Origin: Persephonella hydrogeniphila
Lineage (GTDB): Bacteria; Aquificota; Aquificia; Aquificales; Hydrogenothermaceae
DNA length: 64,000 nucleotides
NCBI RefSeq assembly: GCF_900215515.1
Contig: NZ_OBEI01000002.1
Span: 124,001-188,000, forward strand
Direction of reading: 5' to 3'
In this document: positions 7,290-19,023 of the stretch, in pieces
How the letters are laid out: the number at the start of each line of letters is the position of its first letter
How positions within the stretch are numbered: position 1 is the first letter of the stretch
Program-made: the position numbers and the translations under genes
The notes under the pieces: generated by a model
Seen by the model: the letters and a program-made list of their open reading frames with translations, nothing else
What the model was told of the DNA's origin: nothing
Database searches by the model: none

Positions 7290-7817
7290 ATGAAAAACAT
7301 TAAAGAAATAGCAGAAAGAATAAGATGGTTCATTATGGACGTTGATGGTGTTCTCACAGATGGAGGTATTATATACGATAGTGGTGGTAATGAGCTTAAA
7401 AAATTCTGTGTAAAGGATGGAATGGGAATAACCCTTCTCCATAATGCTGGAATAAAAACTGCTATTCTTACAAGTAGAAATTCCCCTATGGTACAGAAAA
7501 GAGCTGAAGAACTGAGAATATCAGAGGTTATTCAAGGTGCAAAGGATAAGTTGAATCTGTATGAGAATCTAAAGGCTAAACATAATCTTGCTGATGATGA
7601 AATTTTATATATAGGAGATGATTTTGTTGATCTACCTGTACTTAAAAGGGTTGGATTTCCTGTCTGTGTTAAAAATTCTCCTGATGAGCTTAAAGAGGTA
7701 TGTGTATATATAACAAAGAATGAAGGTGGGAAAGGAGCTGTAAGGGAAACTGCAGAGCTTTTATTAAAGATGAAAGGGCTTTACAGTAAAGCTATAGAAA
7801 AATATACCGGTGTATGA
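7290..7817 (+). CDS. kdsC: 3-deoxy-D-manno-octulosonate 8-phosphate phosphatase
   Basis: A HAD-superfamily phosphatase of 175 residues that releases KDO from KDO-8-phosphate for lipopolysaccharide inner-core synthesis. Motif I is MDVDGVLTDG (Asp17 and Asp19), motif II ILTSR, and the metal-binding motif IGDDFVDLPV follows; the lack of a cap domain and the length are typical of KdsC. It overlaps the next gene by four bases. kdsD, the preceding enzyme family in KDO synthesis, is at 31715-32686, so the window holds two steps of the pathway. Confidence 0.93.
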   Translation: MKNIKEIAERIRWFIMDVDGVLTDGGIIYDSGGNELKKFCVKDGMGITLLHNAGIKTAILTSRNSPMVQKRAEELRISEVIQGAKDKLNLYENLKAKHNLADDEILYIGDDFVDLPVLKRVGFPVCVKNSPDELKEVCVYITKNEGGKGAVRETAELLLKMKGLYSKAIEKYTGV

Positions 7818-8395
7818 TGGAAAAGGATAAAGAGAGATGGAATAAAAGATATACAGAAGAGGAATATCCCTGGAAAGAACCTTCAAAGATTGTCAGAGAA
7901 TTTTATAACCTGTCAAGAAAAGGAAAGGCATTAGATATTGCATCTGGTTTGGGAAGAAATGCAATATTCCTGTACGATAAAGGTTTTGATGTCGATGCTG
8001 TTGATATATCTGATGTGGCACTGGGCAGAATAAAAAAAGAAAGGCCTGAGATAAACACCATTCAGGCAGATCTTGATATTTACAATATACCTGAAAATAG
8101 TTACGACCTTATCATAAATATAAATTACCTCAATAGAAGACTTATTCCCCAGATAAAGGAGGGACTTAAAAAGGGAGGTGTTGTGATATTTGAAACCTTT
8201 ACACTAAAAAAAGGTAAAGAGTATATGCAACCTGAAAACAAGGATTATCTTCTCAGACCTAATGAGCTTTTACATCTTTTTATAGATATGTATATAGTTT
8301 TTTATCAGGAAAAGGATTATGTAAAACCTGACGGCCAGAGGGCTTTTATATCTTCTCTGGTAGCTATCAAAAATTGTGATTATTTTCCAAAATAG
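7814..8395 (+). CDS. Class I SAM-dependent methyltransferase (TehB-like)
   Basis: A 193-residue Rossmann-fold methyltransferase. Motif I reads ALDIASGLGRNAIFL (about 39-53), the acidic residue after beta-2 is in VDAVDISDVAL, and QADLDIYNIP follows. The N-terminal WNKRYTEEEYPW is shared with tellurite-resistance TehB-like enzymes. Its substrate cannot be deduced. It is translationally coupled to kdsC (ATGA overlap) and its end overlaps the convergent membrane-protein gene by 16 bases. Confidence 0.8.
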   Translation: MMEKDKERWNKRYTEEEYPWKEPSKIVREFYNLSRKGKALDIASGLGRNAIFLYDKGFDVDAVDISDVALGRIKKERPEINTIQADLDIYNIPENSYDLIININYLNRRLIPQIKEGLKKGGVVIFETFTLKKGKEYMQPENKDYLLRPNELLHLFIDMYIVFYQEKDYVKPDGQRAFISSLVAIKNCDYFPK

Positions 8396-9300
8396 AACTC
8401 AAAAAATACCTTTATAAATGGTGTTCCTTTGAATGCTCTTTCTTTTGTCCAGTCTACTCCTGTATAAACATTAAAAAAAGCCCATTTTTTCCATAAGTTT
8501 GCCCTTACCCTGTACTGGACAGTGTAAGAGTTTACACCACCGTTTATGATTCTTTTCTGCTGTATTCCACCGAGTATCTCTGTTGCGACAGGTCTTTTGT
8601 CAGGCTTATAGAATCTTACTGATGTTGTGTAGTTTACAACCTGATATGGATTGTTTGATGATTTGTACCTGTCTATATAAACTCTCCATACTGTTTTAGG
8701 AGCTATAAGTCTGTCTATATAAAGCTGTGTACTTTCTTCTAATCTGTATGTAGATATTTTTCTCTCTGCCCTGAATCTCTGGTAAACTGTAAACTCCCAT
8801 CTTTTGTAAACAATAGGGATGTTCCATATCTCATACTTTGCATATATCTTAGGAGAACTTGTCAGCCCTGTGGATAACCTGTGTTTTAGCAGTTTTCTCT
8901 GTACTGTTTTGTATTCAGCTCCTACAGATATCTCATTTTTTGTTTCCTCTGATATTTCTAAAGGTTCTTCTTCCTCTTTTTTTGATAATTTCTCTGTGTA
9001 GCTTTCAACAAACAGACCTATTCTTTTTTCTAATTTTGCAAGTCTTATTTTGAAATCTGCTCTCAGTATTTTTTTAAAGTCTGGAGTACTGTCGTACCTG
9101 AAGCCTGCTCTAAATCTTAAGTAGGCTTCTGTCTCTTCTTTTATTCTCGGGTCTGCAAAAAAGTTATCTAACTTTGCAACTGTTGAGTGAACAGCTTTAG
9201 ATATTTCTTTATGTAGTATATCAATAAAACTTTCCTGAGAATAAGCACCTGTAGAAAGGAGGACTATCAGTAATACAGCCCTCCTTATGTTTAGGTACAT
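8380..9300 (-). CDS. Predicted outer-membrane beta-barrel protein
   Basis: A 306-residue protein with a signal peptide ending near TGAYSQ, a helical segment (about 20-50) and then many alternating aromatic/hydrophobic strands, finishing FIKVFFEFYFGK. A terminal aromatic strand and repeated YxRxRxxxx strands are characteristic of outer-membrane barrels. No family is recognised. It begins seven bases after the alaS stop and is probably transcribed with it; its end overlaps the convergent methyltransferase. A perfect DnaA box inside the gene (8869-8877) is probably incidental. Confidence 0.65.
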   Translation of the reverse strand: MYLNIRRAVLLIVLLSTGAYSQESFIDILHKEISKAVHSTVAKLDNFFADPRIKEETEAYLRFRAGFRYDSTPDFKKILRADFKIRLAKLEKRIGLFVESYTEKLSKKEEEEPLEISEETKNEISVGAEYKTVQRKLLKHRLSTGLTSSPKIYAKYEIWNIPIVYKRWEFTVYQRFRAERKISTYRLEESTQLYIDRLIAPKTVWRVYIDRYKSSNNPYQVVNYTTSVRFYKPDKRPVATEILGGIQQKRIINGGVNSYTVQYRVRANLWKKWAFFNVYTGVDWTKERAFKGTPFIKVFFEFYFGK

Positions 9301-9307
9301 AACTCAT

Positions 9308-11971
<2,664 letters not shown>

Positions 11972-12010
11972 TTAATTATAAATCAAAAGAAGATATTTAT
12001 AAAAATACCG

Positions 12011-12039
12011 TTGAATGTGAAGCTATAAAGATTTATATT
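12011..12039 (+). promoter_or_regulatory. Promoter directly abutting an ATG (leaderless mRNA candidate)
   Basis: TTGAAT (12011-12016), 17-base spacer, TATATT (12034-12039). The ATG of the next gene starts at 12049, nine bases after the -10 element, and there is no Shine-Dalgarno sequence, so the transcript would start at or within a few bases of the start codon. Confidence 0.65.
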
Positions 12040-12048
12040 ATTCCTGCC

Positions 12049-12858
12049 ATGAAAATAGAAACAGTCATAGAAGATCAGCTTAATAAACTGCTTGAGATAG
12101 AAACAGAAGATAGATTTACTGTAGAGTCTGTCTATTATCGGGGAGATACTCTGTGTATATCTACACAGGTGGGTTGTCCTATCAGATGTAGTTTCTGTGC
12201 TTCTGGGAAAGAAGGGTTATTAAGAAATCTTACTGCGAAAGAGATCGTCTATCAGTATGAACTGGCAGTATCAGATGGTATGAATATAAAGAATATTGCC
12301 TTTGCAGGGATTGGAGAACCTCTTCTAAACTGGGAAAATGTAAAAAAAGCCTTCTACTATTTTAAAGAAAAAGGTTTAAGATCATCTTTTTACACAACAG
12401 GGTTTCCTGTAAAAAATTTTATAGAACTTTTAGAACTACCCCACAGTGGAGTGACTTTGTCTCTTCACGGAGTTAATGACAGGAAAAGAAGAGAGCTGAT
12501 ACCTAAAGGCGAAAAGATAGAGAATATTATCTCTGTCTTTAAAGAACATCTTTCAGGTCTATCCAAGAGGAAAAGGAAGCTATACAGCATAGCTTATCTT
12601 CTTATAAGTGGAGTTAACGATTCTAAAGAAGAACTGAAAGAGCTTGTCAGGATATCAAAGGAGTTAGGAATAGGAGTATCTCTCCTTAAATATAATGAGA
12701 TAGAAGGTATCCCCTATAGGACAACATCAGATGAAGAGTATGAGAAGGTATTTCTTTTTCTTAGAGAAAATGGTATAAAAGTAACTCTTTCCAACAGATA
12801 CAGAACAAGGAAGATAGGTGGCTGTGGAACCCTAATGGTAAACAGGCTGAAATCTTGA
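12049..12858 (+). CDS. Short RlmN-like radical SAM methyltransferase
   Basis: The chain of 269 residues carries the RlmN/Cfr features: iron-sulfur cysteines in GCPIRCSFCASG (Cys43, Cys47, Cys50), the additional Cys36 in TLCISTQVGC and Cys259 in GGCGTL that correspond to the two catalytic cysteines of E. coli RlmN, and the SAM motif AGIGEPLLN. RlmN methylates C2 of A2503 in 23S rRNA and A37 of some tRNAs. The usual N-terminal accessory domain (about 90-100 residues) is missing: only about 30 residues precede the cluster region. A distinct substrate or minimal form is possible. Two tRNA genes follow on the same strand. Confidence 0.85.
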   Translation: MKIETVIEDQLNKLLEIETEDRFTVESVYYRGDTLCISTQVGCPIRCSFCASGKEGLLRNLTAKEIVYQYELAVSDGMNIKNIAFAGIGEPLLNWENVKKAFYYFKEKGLRSSFYTTGFPVKNFIELLELPHSGVTLSLHGVNDRKRRELIPKGEKIENIISVFKEHLSGLSKRKRKLYSIAYLLISGVNDSKEELKELVRISKELGIGVSLLKYNEIEGIPYRTTSDEEYEKVFLFLRENGIKVTLSNRYRTRKIGGCGTLMVNRLKS

Positions 12859-12883
12859 CAAAGTAAAAAAAAGTTTATATTAT
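12855..12883 (+). promoter_or_regulatory. tRNA promoter
   Basis: Consensus TTGACA (12855-12860), spacer of 17, TATTAT (12878-12883), 13 bases before tRNA-Val. It overlaps the stop codon of the preceding gene. Confidence 0.85.
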
Positions 12884-12896
12884 ATTTGTCCTAATT

Positions 12897-12970
12897 GGGC
12901 GGTTAGCTCAGTTGGCCAGAGCACCTCCCTTACAAGGAGGGGGTCATAGGTTCGAATCCTATACCGCCCA
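12897..12970 (+). tRNA. tRNA-Val (anticodon TAC)
   Basis: Acceptor GGGCGGT pairs with ACCGCCC (discriminator A at 12970). Anticodon stem CCTCC/GGAGG closes the loop CTTACAA, anticodon TAC, and GGTTCGAATCC forms the T arm. The 3' CCA is not encoded (TTT follows), so it must be added by the CCA enzyme, unlike in the neighbouring tRNA. Confidence 0.97.
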
Positions 12971-12978
12971 TTTAAAGC

Positions 12979-13057
12979 GGAGCCGTAGTTCAGCTTGGCC
13001 CAGAACGCCGGCCTGTCACGCCGGAGGTCGCGGGTTCGAATCCCGTCGGCTCCGCCA
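12979..13057 (+). tRNA. tRNA-Asp (anticodon GTC)
   Basis: Acceptor GGAGCCG pairs with CGGCTCC, discriminator G, encoded CCA at 13055-13057. Anticodon stem CCGGC/GCCGG with loop CTGTCAC gives anticodon GTC. The D loop is long. The high G+C of both tRNAs against AT-rich surroundings fits a thermophile. It lies eight bases after tRNA-Val, so the two are cotranscribed. Confidence 0.97.
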
Positions 13058-13080
13058 TTAAAATATAATCGAGTTTTCAA

Positions 13081-13866
13081 ATGCATAGAAAAAGAAAAAA
13101 GAAAGAGTACATAGTTCACAACGTTGATCTCGCATTTGATATTCTTTTTTTTCTGGCACAAAATCCAAACTCAACATTTGAAAAAATTCTTGAACATATA
13201 GATTCTTCTTCTTATCAGATAGAAAAAATACTTGATGTTTTAACAGCAAGAGGATATATAAATTACAACCACAAGAAAAAAACTTACTCCCTCGGTATAA
13301 AAAATTTTGAAGTGGGCTACTCTTATCTATCCCATGTAGATATAAGAAATATAGCAAAACCTTATCTACAGTACCTTGGAGATAAGTTTCAGGAAAATGT
13401 ATATCTTGCGATAAGAAGTGGGTTTGAAGTTGTATATATAGATTCCTATGAAGTTAACCGTCCTGTCGTTGTAAAATCAAGGGTTGGGAGGCTTCTTCCC
13501 CTTTATGCTTCAGCATCAGGAAAGGTTCATCTTGCAGATATGGATGAGGATGAGCTTGAAGAGTTTTTTAGAGAAGAAAAGCTTATTCCGTACACTAAAA
13601 AAACAATAACAGACAAAGAAAAATTATTGAAGCATATACAGATGGTAAGAGAGCAAGGATATGCTATTGATGATGAAGAATGGGAAGAAGAAGTAAGATG
13701 TCTTTCTGTTCCTGTAAGAGACCATACTGGTAGAGTTGCAGCGGCTGTTACTTTATCTGCACCATCCTGGAGACTTCCTTCTGAAGTCCTAACAGGAGAG
13801 ATAAAAGATGAGTTTATAAAGAAAGCAAAAGAACTATCTGAAAGGCTCGGTTATACAGAAGAATGA
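13081..13866 (+). CDS. IclR-family transcriptional regulator
   Basis: Winged-helix DNA-binding half (about 13-75, with a typical recognition-helix region YQIEKILDVLTARGYINYN) and an IclR effector-binding half (about 90-255) containing YIDSYEVNRPVVVKSRVGR, ASASGKVHLA and GYAIDDEEWEEEVRCLSVPV. Length 261 is normal. Its stop overlaps the start of the peptidase gene, so the two are coupled; the regulator may control that gene, but the ligand is unknown. The ATG is 24 bases after the tRNA-Asp CCA, with no Shine-Dalgarno sequence. Confidence 0.92.
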   Translation: MHRKRKKKEYIVHNVDLAFDILFFLAQNPNSTFEKILEHIDSSSYQIEKILDVLTARGYINYNHKKKTYSLGIKNFEVGYSYLSHVDIRNIAKPYLQYLGDKFQENVYLAIRSGFEVVYIDSYEVNRPVVVKSRVGRLLPLYASASGKVHLADMDEDELEEFFREEKLIPYTKKTITDKEKLLKHIQMVREQGYAIDDEEWEEEVRCLSVPVRDHTGRVAAAVTLSAPSWRLPSEVLTGEIKDEFIKKAKELSERLGYTEE

Positions 13867-14924
13867 AAGATAGGCTTGTAGATTACCTGAAAACTCTTGT
13901 TGAGATACCATCTGTTATAGGAAATGAAAAAGAAATAGCCGATTTTGTTCATAGATTTTCTCAAAAATACTACCCTGAAGAAAACATAATAAGACATAAC
14001 AACTCTCTGATTATTTTTGATGATTTTGATAAATCAAAAAAAACATTGGCTCTTGTTGGTCATCTCGATACAGTTCCCGGAGAAAACGAGTATACAGGAA
14101 AAGTTATAGACGGAAAGCTGTACGGGCTTGGAGCCTCAGATATGAAAGGGGGACTTGCTGTAATGATGGGGCTGATGGATTATTTTTCAAGAGCCGAAAA
14201 AAGATTTAACCTCGTATATGTTTTTTATGAAAAGGAAGAAGGACCTTATATAGATAACGGTCTTGAACCTCTACTTTCGGACTTTGATATCATTCAGAGA
14301 GCAGACCTTGCTATAGCATTAGAACCTACAGATAACAAAGTTCAGGTAGGATGCCTTGGAACCCTACATGCTTCAATAATATTTGAAGGGAAAAGAGCTC
14401 ATTCTGCACGACCATGGCAAGGAGAAAATGCTATTCATAAAGCCGCTGATTTTCTGAAAAGGCTTGCAGATTTCGGTATCCATGAGTATGAGTTTGGGGG
14501 AATGAAATATCTTGAAGTAATGAATGCTACGATGGTTGAGTTCTCAGGGGGTAGAAATATTATCCCTGATAAATTTGTTATTAATGTAAACTACAGATTT
14601 GCACCTGGAAAGAGTATAGAACAGGCAAAGAAAGATGTTTTAGAACTTGTAAATGGTGAGGCAAAGGTAGAGTTTACAGATCTGTGTCCTTCAGGTAATG
14701 TCTGTCTGTATAATCCGGTACTTTCTGAGTTTATAGAAAAGTTCCAACTGCCTGTTGAAGCAAAACAGGCATGGACAGATGTGGCAAGATTGTCCCTTTA
14801 CGAAATTGATGCTGTAAATTTTGGTCCTGGTGATCCTGCACAGGCACATCAAAAGAATGAGTATATTCCTCTAAACAATCTTTTCAAAAATTTCGAGATT
14901 TTTCAAAGATTTATAGAAATATAA
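13863..14924 (+). CDS. dapE: M20 peptidase, succinyl-diaminopimelate desuccinylase-like
   Basis: A zinc amidohydrolase of 353 residues. Metal and catalytic residues are visible in LVGHLDTVPG (His, Asp), LGASDMKGG (Asp), YEKEEGP (catalytic Glu and metal Glu) and near the C terminus AHQKNEYI (His). The layout, with a lid domain between about 165 and 275, matches the DapE/ArgE group; GASDMKGGLAVMM is close to DapE of the Gram-positive type. DapE produces LL-diaminopimelate for lysine and peptidoglycan. Other M20 activities (for example LysK-like) are not excluded. Confidence 0.8.
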   Translation: MKDRLVDYLKTLVEIPSVIGNEKEIADFVHRFSQKYYPEENIIRHNNSLIIFDDFDKSKKTLALVGHLDTVPGENEYTGKVIDGKLYGLGASDMKGGLAVMMGLMDYFSRAEKRFNLVYVFYEKEEGPYIDNGLEPLLSDFDIIQRADLAIALEPTDNKVQVGCLGTLHASIIFEGKRAHSARPWQGENAIHKAADFLKRLADFGIHEYEFGGMKYLEVMNATMVEFSGGRNIIPDKFVINVNYRFAPGKSIEQAKKDVLELVNGEAKVEFTDLCPSGNVCLYNPVLSEFIEKFQLPVEAKQAWTDVARLSLYEIDAVNFGPGDPAQAHQKNEYIPLNNLFKNFEIFQRFIEI

Positions 14925-14941
14925 TTAGTATAATATTTCTT

Positions 14942-16600
14942 ATGAACTCCCCTGCATTTAAGAAGCTTACTTATACTATTGTTGCTGTAATTGCTCTTTC
15001 TTTTGTTATTCTTTTTTTGTACCAGCTTTATAATAACAAATATCTTATAAACAGAACTATTAGAACGAAGTATATAGAGAATAAAAACATCTTAAATGCT
15101 TTAAAGGCTTTAGAACAGGAAGTTTTGATGTCTGTAGCTGTTTCCCTTGGAGAGGATAAACAGTTAAAAGATATCTTGTCTAAGAAAGATAGAGAGACAG
15201 CCTTCAGCGTACTATCCGAGAAATGGAAAATCCTAAAAACAGACTTTAATCTAAGTGAGATACATATAGTGCTTCCAGATGGAAATTCTTTTGTAAATTT
15301 CATTGATTATGGTGGAAAAGAGATAAAAGAAAATAAGAAGTACTATCTTATTGATTTCAGAAAAGATATTGATAGTTCAATAAAATCAGGAAAACCTGTT
15401 TCTACACTTTTTATATGTAGATATTTTGTAGGATTTAGAGCGGTATATCCTGTGGTAAAAAATGGGAAACTTATAGCTGTTATTTCTGTAGGAAAAAGGA
15501 TAGAGAATGTTATTCCTGTGATAAAAGGAGAATTACATAAGAACAGTTATGCTCTTCTTAAAAAAGACAAACTCAGAGAATGTTTGAAAACAGATATTTT
15601 TAAAGAGGTTGAAAATAGAAGTACTCCTTTAGACGGCTACATATTGATAGGGATAACAGAAGTAGAAGATAGAGAATTTCTTTTTTCTTCTTTAGATAAA
15701 GGATTTGCTATTTACTCTAAAGGGGATAAAGAAATCCTGTTAAGTATGTATCCATTGAAAGATTTTACAGGGGTTAATGTTGGTTTTATAGTTTTAGAGG
15801 ATGATGTGAGTTATCTGTTATCTGGATTTAAGAGGGGAATGTATAACTTTTTGTTTGCTTATGGTGTTTTATTTGTAGGAGTTCTTGGCTCTGTTATCTT
15901 TTTTATAAGGTCGTTGGAAAGGCGCTTATCTCAGATAGAAGAACTGACAGAAAGGTTGTCAGGCAGAGATTTTGGTGTACTGAAAGAGGTGAAAGATGAT
16001 AAAGAGTATGTAGACGATATCCAGCGGTTAAAAAACAACATTATAAAAATGGGAAAGGAGCTACACAACTATATAATTGAGATGAACAAAAAGGTTTTAA
16101 AGCTGTCTGAAGAGGCATTTACAGATCCTATGCTGAATGTTTTAAATAGGAGAGCTTTCCTTGAAATTGGAAATTCTGAAGCGGAAAAAGTTAGAGTAAG
16201 AGGTATTCCTCTTTCTGTGATGGTTTTAGACTTAGATAATTTTAAGTATATCAATGATACTTACGGGCATGATGTTGGAGATATAGTATTAAAAGATTTT
16301 GTAAAAACTGTAAAAGGTATGATTTCAACCAGAGAATTATTTTTCAGGATAGGGGGAGAAGAGTTCGTTCTTATTCTTCCGGGAGCTGATATCAAAAAAG
16401 CTGTGGAGATAGCTGAAAAAATAAGAAAGGCTGTTGAACAGAGGGAGATAGATATAAATGGTAGGAAGATAAAATACACAGTCAGTATCGGTATAGCCCA
16501 GATAAAAGATAAAGATACAGATATATACTCTGTACTTCACAGGGCAGACAAAATGCTTTATGTAGCAAAAAGATCAGGTAAAAATAGGATAGTTTACTGA
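14942..16600 (+). CDS. Membrane diguanylate cyclase with extracellular Cache-like sensor
   Basis: The 552 residues form a membrane helix (about 9-30), an extracytoplasmic Cache-like domain (about 35-290), a second helix (about 297-320), a HAMP region (about 322-375) and a GGDEF domain. The active-site motif is intact as RIGGEEF near residue 471, and NRRAFLEIG and DLDNFKYINDTYGHDVGD are standard, so c-di-GMP synthesis is expected. The position of the RxxD inhibitory site reads RELF, so product inhibition is probably absent. TATAAT (14929-14934) lies seven bases before the ATG with no ribosome-binding site: another leaderless candidate. The end overlaps trpE by seven bases. Confidence 0.9.
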   Translation: MNSPAFKKLTYTIVAVIALSFVILFLYQLYNNKYLINRTIRTKYIENKNILNALKALEQEVLMSVAVSLGEDKQLKDILSKKDRETAFSVLSEKWKILKTDFNLSEIHIVLPDGNSFVNFIDYGGKEIKENKKYYLIDFRKDIDSSIKSGKPVSTLFICRYFVGFRAVYPVVKNGKLIAVISVGKRIENVIPVIKGELHKNSYALLKKDKLRECLKTDIFKEVENRSTPLDGYILIGITEVEDREFLFSSLDKGFAIYSKGDKEILLSMYPLKDFTGVNVGFIVLEDDVSYLLSGFKRGMYNFLFAYGVLFVGVLGSVIFFIRSLERRLSQIEELTERLSGRDFGVLKEVKDDKEYVDDIQRLKNNIIKMGKELHNYIIEMNKKVLKLSEEAFTDPMLNVLNRRAFLEIGNSEAEKVRVRGIPLSVMVLDLDNFKYINDTYGHDVGDIVLKDFVKTVKGMISTRELFFRIGGEEFVLILPGADIKKAVEIAEKIRKAVEQREIDINGRKIKYTVSIGIAQIKDKDTDIYSVLHRADKMLYVAKRSGKNRIVY

Positions 16601-18084
16601 GCGTTTTCTGCCATTTCTACAGCTTTCATCATCGCCTTAGCTTTATTTACTGTTTCTTCGTACTCTTTTTCAGGGATTGAGTCTGCGACGATTCCTGCTC
16701 CGGCCTGTATATATATATCGTCTTTTCTAACTATTGCTGTTCTTATAGCTATTGCAGTATCTATATTCCCATCAAAGGACACATACCCTACAGCTCCAGC
16801 ATAAGGACCTCTTTTTTCAGGTTCTAACTCTTCTATTATCTGCATAGCTCTTACTTTTGGAGCTCCACTTACTGTTCCTACAGGGAAAACGGATTTAAGA
16901 ACGTCAAGGGGATGCATCTCTTCCCTCAGAATACCGGAAACATCAGAGACAATATGCATAACATGGGAGTAGTTCTCTATGTACATAAATCTGTCAACTT
17001 TTACAGTTCCTGATTTTGCCACTTTACCTACATCATTTCTTGCAAGATCAACAAGCATAAGATGTTCTGCCCTTTCTTTTTCGTCTCTTAGAAGCTCAAG
17101 GGCAAGTTTTTCGTCTTCTTCCGGTGTTTTTCCCCTTGGTCTTGTTCCGGCTATAGGTTTTGTTAAAATCTTTCCATTTTTTACAGAAACCAGTATTTCT
17201 GGAGAAGAGCCTATAAGTTTAATATCCCTAAAATCAAGGTAAAACAGGTAAGGAGATGGATTTATAGATCTTACAGACCTGTATACGTTGATAGGATCTG
17301 TTTTAAGTTTTTTATGGAATCTCTGGGATATAACTACCTGTATGATGTCTCCCTCTTTTATATAAAACTTACACTTCTCAACAGCCTTTAAGAATTCTTC
17401 TTTTTTGAAATTTGATTTCCACTGGGATATCTTTACATCTTTTATATCTATAACAGGGATTCTGCTCAGTCTTATTTCCCTACACAGTTTTTCTTCTATC
17501 TGGTTTATCCTTCTGATTGTTTCGTTGTATTTTTCCTCAGTGTCGTCCTCTTTTTCAAGAACAGCACTTACTATTATTTTTATCGTCTTGTTTATGTTGT
17601 CAAAAGCTATCACTTCATCGCTTAAAAAGAAAAAGATATCAGGAAGTTTCAAAATATCAGGTTTACTGTCAGGTATCGGTTCATAGAAATGAACTACATC
17701 ATAAGCGACATAGCCTACAAATCCTCCCCAGAACGGTGGTAGATTTTCAAATTTTGCAGGCTTAAAGTTTTTCAAATGGTTTTTTAACTCATCTATAGGA
17801 TCTGATGTGTTTTTGCAAAGAATCTGTCCGTTGTTATAGAATTCAGCAAATCTTCCTTTAGTTTTTATATAAACAGGTAGGGAAGAACCTATAAATGAGT
17901 ATCTTCCTATATTATTTCCCTGTTCTACACTCTCAAATAAAAAACTGAATCTTTCTGGAGAGTATATTTTCTGGAACACAGATAAAGGAGTATCTATATC
18001 AGATAAGATCTCTTTGTATACAGGGATTACATTGTAATCTCTGGCTAATTTTTTAAATTCATCTAAAGATAGATTTACTGACAT
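16594..18084 (-). CDS. trpE: Anthranilate synthase component I
   Basis: Converts chorismate and ammonia (from TrpG) to anthranilate, the first step of tryptophan synthesis. It is 496 residues long, with the tryptophan-binding segment [20 protein letters not shown] at the N-terminal part and the catalytic signature [41 protein letters not shown] and [12 protein letters not shown]. The Ser of FES is the residue class tied to feedback inhibition. No trpG or leader attenuator adjoins it; a small hypothetical gene sits 30 bases upstream. Confidence 0.96.
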   Translation of the reverse strand: MSVNLSLDEFKKLARDYNVIPVYKEILSDIDTPLSVFQKIYSPERFSFLFESVEQGNNIGRYSFIGSSLPVYIKTKGRFAEFYNNGQILCKNTSDPIDELKNHLKNFKPAKFENLPPFWGGFVGYVAYDVVHFYEPIPDSKPDILKLPDIFFFLSDEVIAFDNINKTIKIIVSAVLEKEDDTEEKYNETIRRINQIEEKLCREIRLSRIPVIDIKDVKISQWKSNFKKEEFLKAVEKCKFYIKEGDIIQVVISQRFHKKLKTDPINVYRSVRSINPSPYLFYLDFRDIKLIGSSPEILVSVKNGKILTKPIAGTRPRGKTPEEDEKLALELLRDEKERAEHLMLVDLARNDVGKVAKSGTVKVDRFMYIENYSHVMHIVSDVSGILREEMHPLDVLKSVFPVGTVSGAPKVRAMQIIEELEPEKRGPYAGAVGYVSFDGNIDTAIAIRTAIVRKDDIYIQAGAGIVADSIPEKEYEETVNKAKAMMKAVEMAENAQ

Positions 18085-18114
18085 TCGTTTTACCTTCGTT
18101 TTTGAAATATTTTA

Positions 18115-18384
18115 TCAGGAAGGTATTACAGCAACAAGATCAAACTCATCAACAGAAACAATAACAATTTTGTCCCTGTTCTGGTCTTTCATAACCATGA
18201 CGTTTATCTTTTTTTTGCCTATCCCCCCTTCTACCGTTTCATTCAGTTCTTCAAGAATAAACTCCCAGTCCACATAGAGTTCTTCTTTTAGTTTTGAGAG
18301 AACAGCAGATGCTATAGGTATAGAACGAATAGACGGAATTTCAAAGGATATAAAGCTATCATCAATATTATGTATTATCACCAT
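18115..18384 (-). CDS. Hypothetical protein, 89 residues
   Basis: A small acidic protein without membrane helix or cysteine motif. Predicted beta strands with a central helix (about 25-50, ASAVLSKLKEELYVDWEFIL) are visible by eye. It lies between hsp20 and trpE on the same strand, 30 bases before trpE, and is bounded upstream by the hsp20 terminator. No family is recognised and I assign no function. Confidence 0.6.
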   Translation of the reverse strand: MVIIHNIDDSFISFEIPSIRSIPIASAVLSKLKEELYVDWEFILEELNETVEGGIGKKKINVMVMKDQNRDKIVIVSVDEFDLVAVIPS

Positions 18385-18409
18385 AAAGATAATTTTAGAA
18401 CAAAAAAGA

Positions 18410-18442
18410 AAGGAAAAAAAGAAAGAGGGCGATAAACCCTCT
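18410..18442 (-). terminator. Terminator of hsp20
   Basis: On the minus strand AGAGGG, loop TTTATCG, CCCTCT (18424-18442), followed by a T-rich run continuing to about 18410. It starts six bases after the hsp20 stop. Confidence 0.8.
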
Positions 18443-18448
18443 ATAAGA

Positions 18449-18901
18449 TTATTTAACTTCTATTTTTACTTCTTTTTCTTCAGATACTTTTGGTATCTCT
18501 ATTTTCAGGATACCATTTTCGAAGGTTGCTTTAGCTTCTTCTGTTTTTACTTCTACTGGAAGAGGAATTACCCTTTCAAATACTCCGTAAAATCTTTCAG
18601 ACCTGTAGTATGTTTTTTCTTTCTCTTCTTCTTCTCTTTTAACTTCTCCTTTGATGACGACAGCATTGTCTTTGATTTTTACTTCTACATCTTCTTTTTT
18701 AGCTCCGGGAATTTCTGCTTCAATGATTAGCTTGTTGTCTTTCTCATAGATATCTACCCTTGGATTCCATGTTGTTACTTCAGCAACTTCAGATTTTGGA
18801 GTAGGTACAAGCTCATTGAACACTTTATTTAATTCCTGTTCAATTCTGGCGAGCTCTCTGAATGGGTTCCACACAAATGTTGGTAAATTTCTTCTGTCCA
18901 T
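18449..18901 (-). CDS. Small heat shock protein (Hsp20, alpha-crystallin family)
   Basis: An ATP-independent holdase of 150 residues. The alpha-crystallin domain spans about 45-140 with PRVDIYEKDNKLIIEAEIPG, VFERVIPLPVEV and the signature ATFENGILKIEIPK; an IxV-type ending (KIEVK) can seat neighbouring subunits. I take ATG at 18899-18901 as start because GGAGGT lies seven bases upstream; the in-frame GTG at 18910 would overlap that site. It has its own strong promoter and terminator, so it is a single-gene unit. Confidence 0.95.
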   Translation of the reverse strand: MDRRNLPTFVWNPFRELARIEQELNKVFNELVPTPKSEVAEVTTWNPRVDIYEKDNKLIIEAEIPGAKKEDVEVKIKDNAVVIKGEVKREEEEKEKTYYRSERFYGVFERVIPLPVEVKTEEAKATFENGILKIEIPKVSEEKEVKIEVK

Positions 18902-18941
18902 TGTCCTCACCTCCGATTTTATAATTTTATTTATATAAAAT

Positions 18942-18969
18942 ATTATATAACTCCACTAAAATTTGTCAA
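18942..18969 (-). promoter_or_regulatory. Promoter of hsp20
   Basis: On the minus strand: TTGACA (18969-18964), 16-base spacer, TATAAT (18947-18942), both perfect consensus. No CIRCE repeat is visible, so heat control, if any, is not explained by this element. Confidence 0.85.
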
Positions 18970-19023
18970 TAGGAAATAGCTCTTCCTCTTTAAATTTGGA
19001 TTCAGATTTTCTATTTGTAAAGG

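Noticed and set aside
12880-13161. Open frame of 93 codons antisense to the tRNA genes
   Set aside because: It covers two clear tRNAs on the other strand; such frames across tRNA genes are a known annotation artefact.
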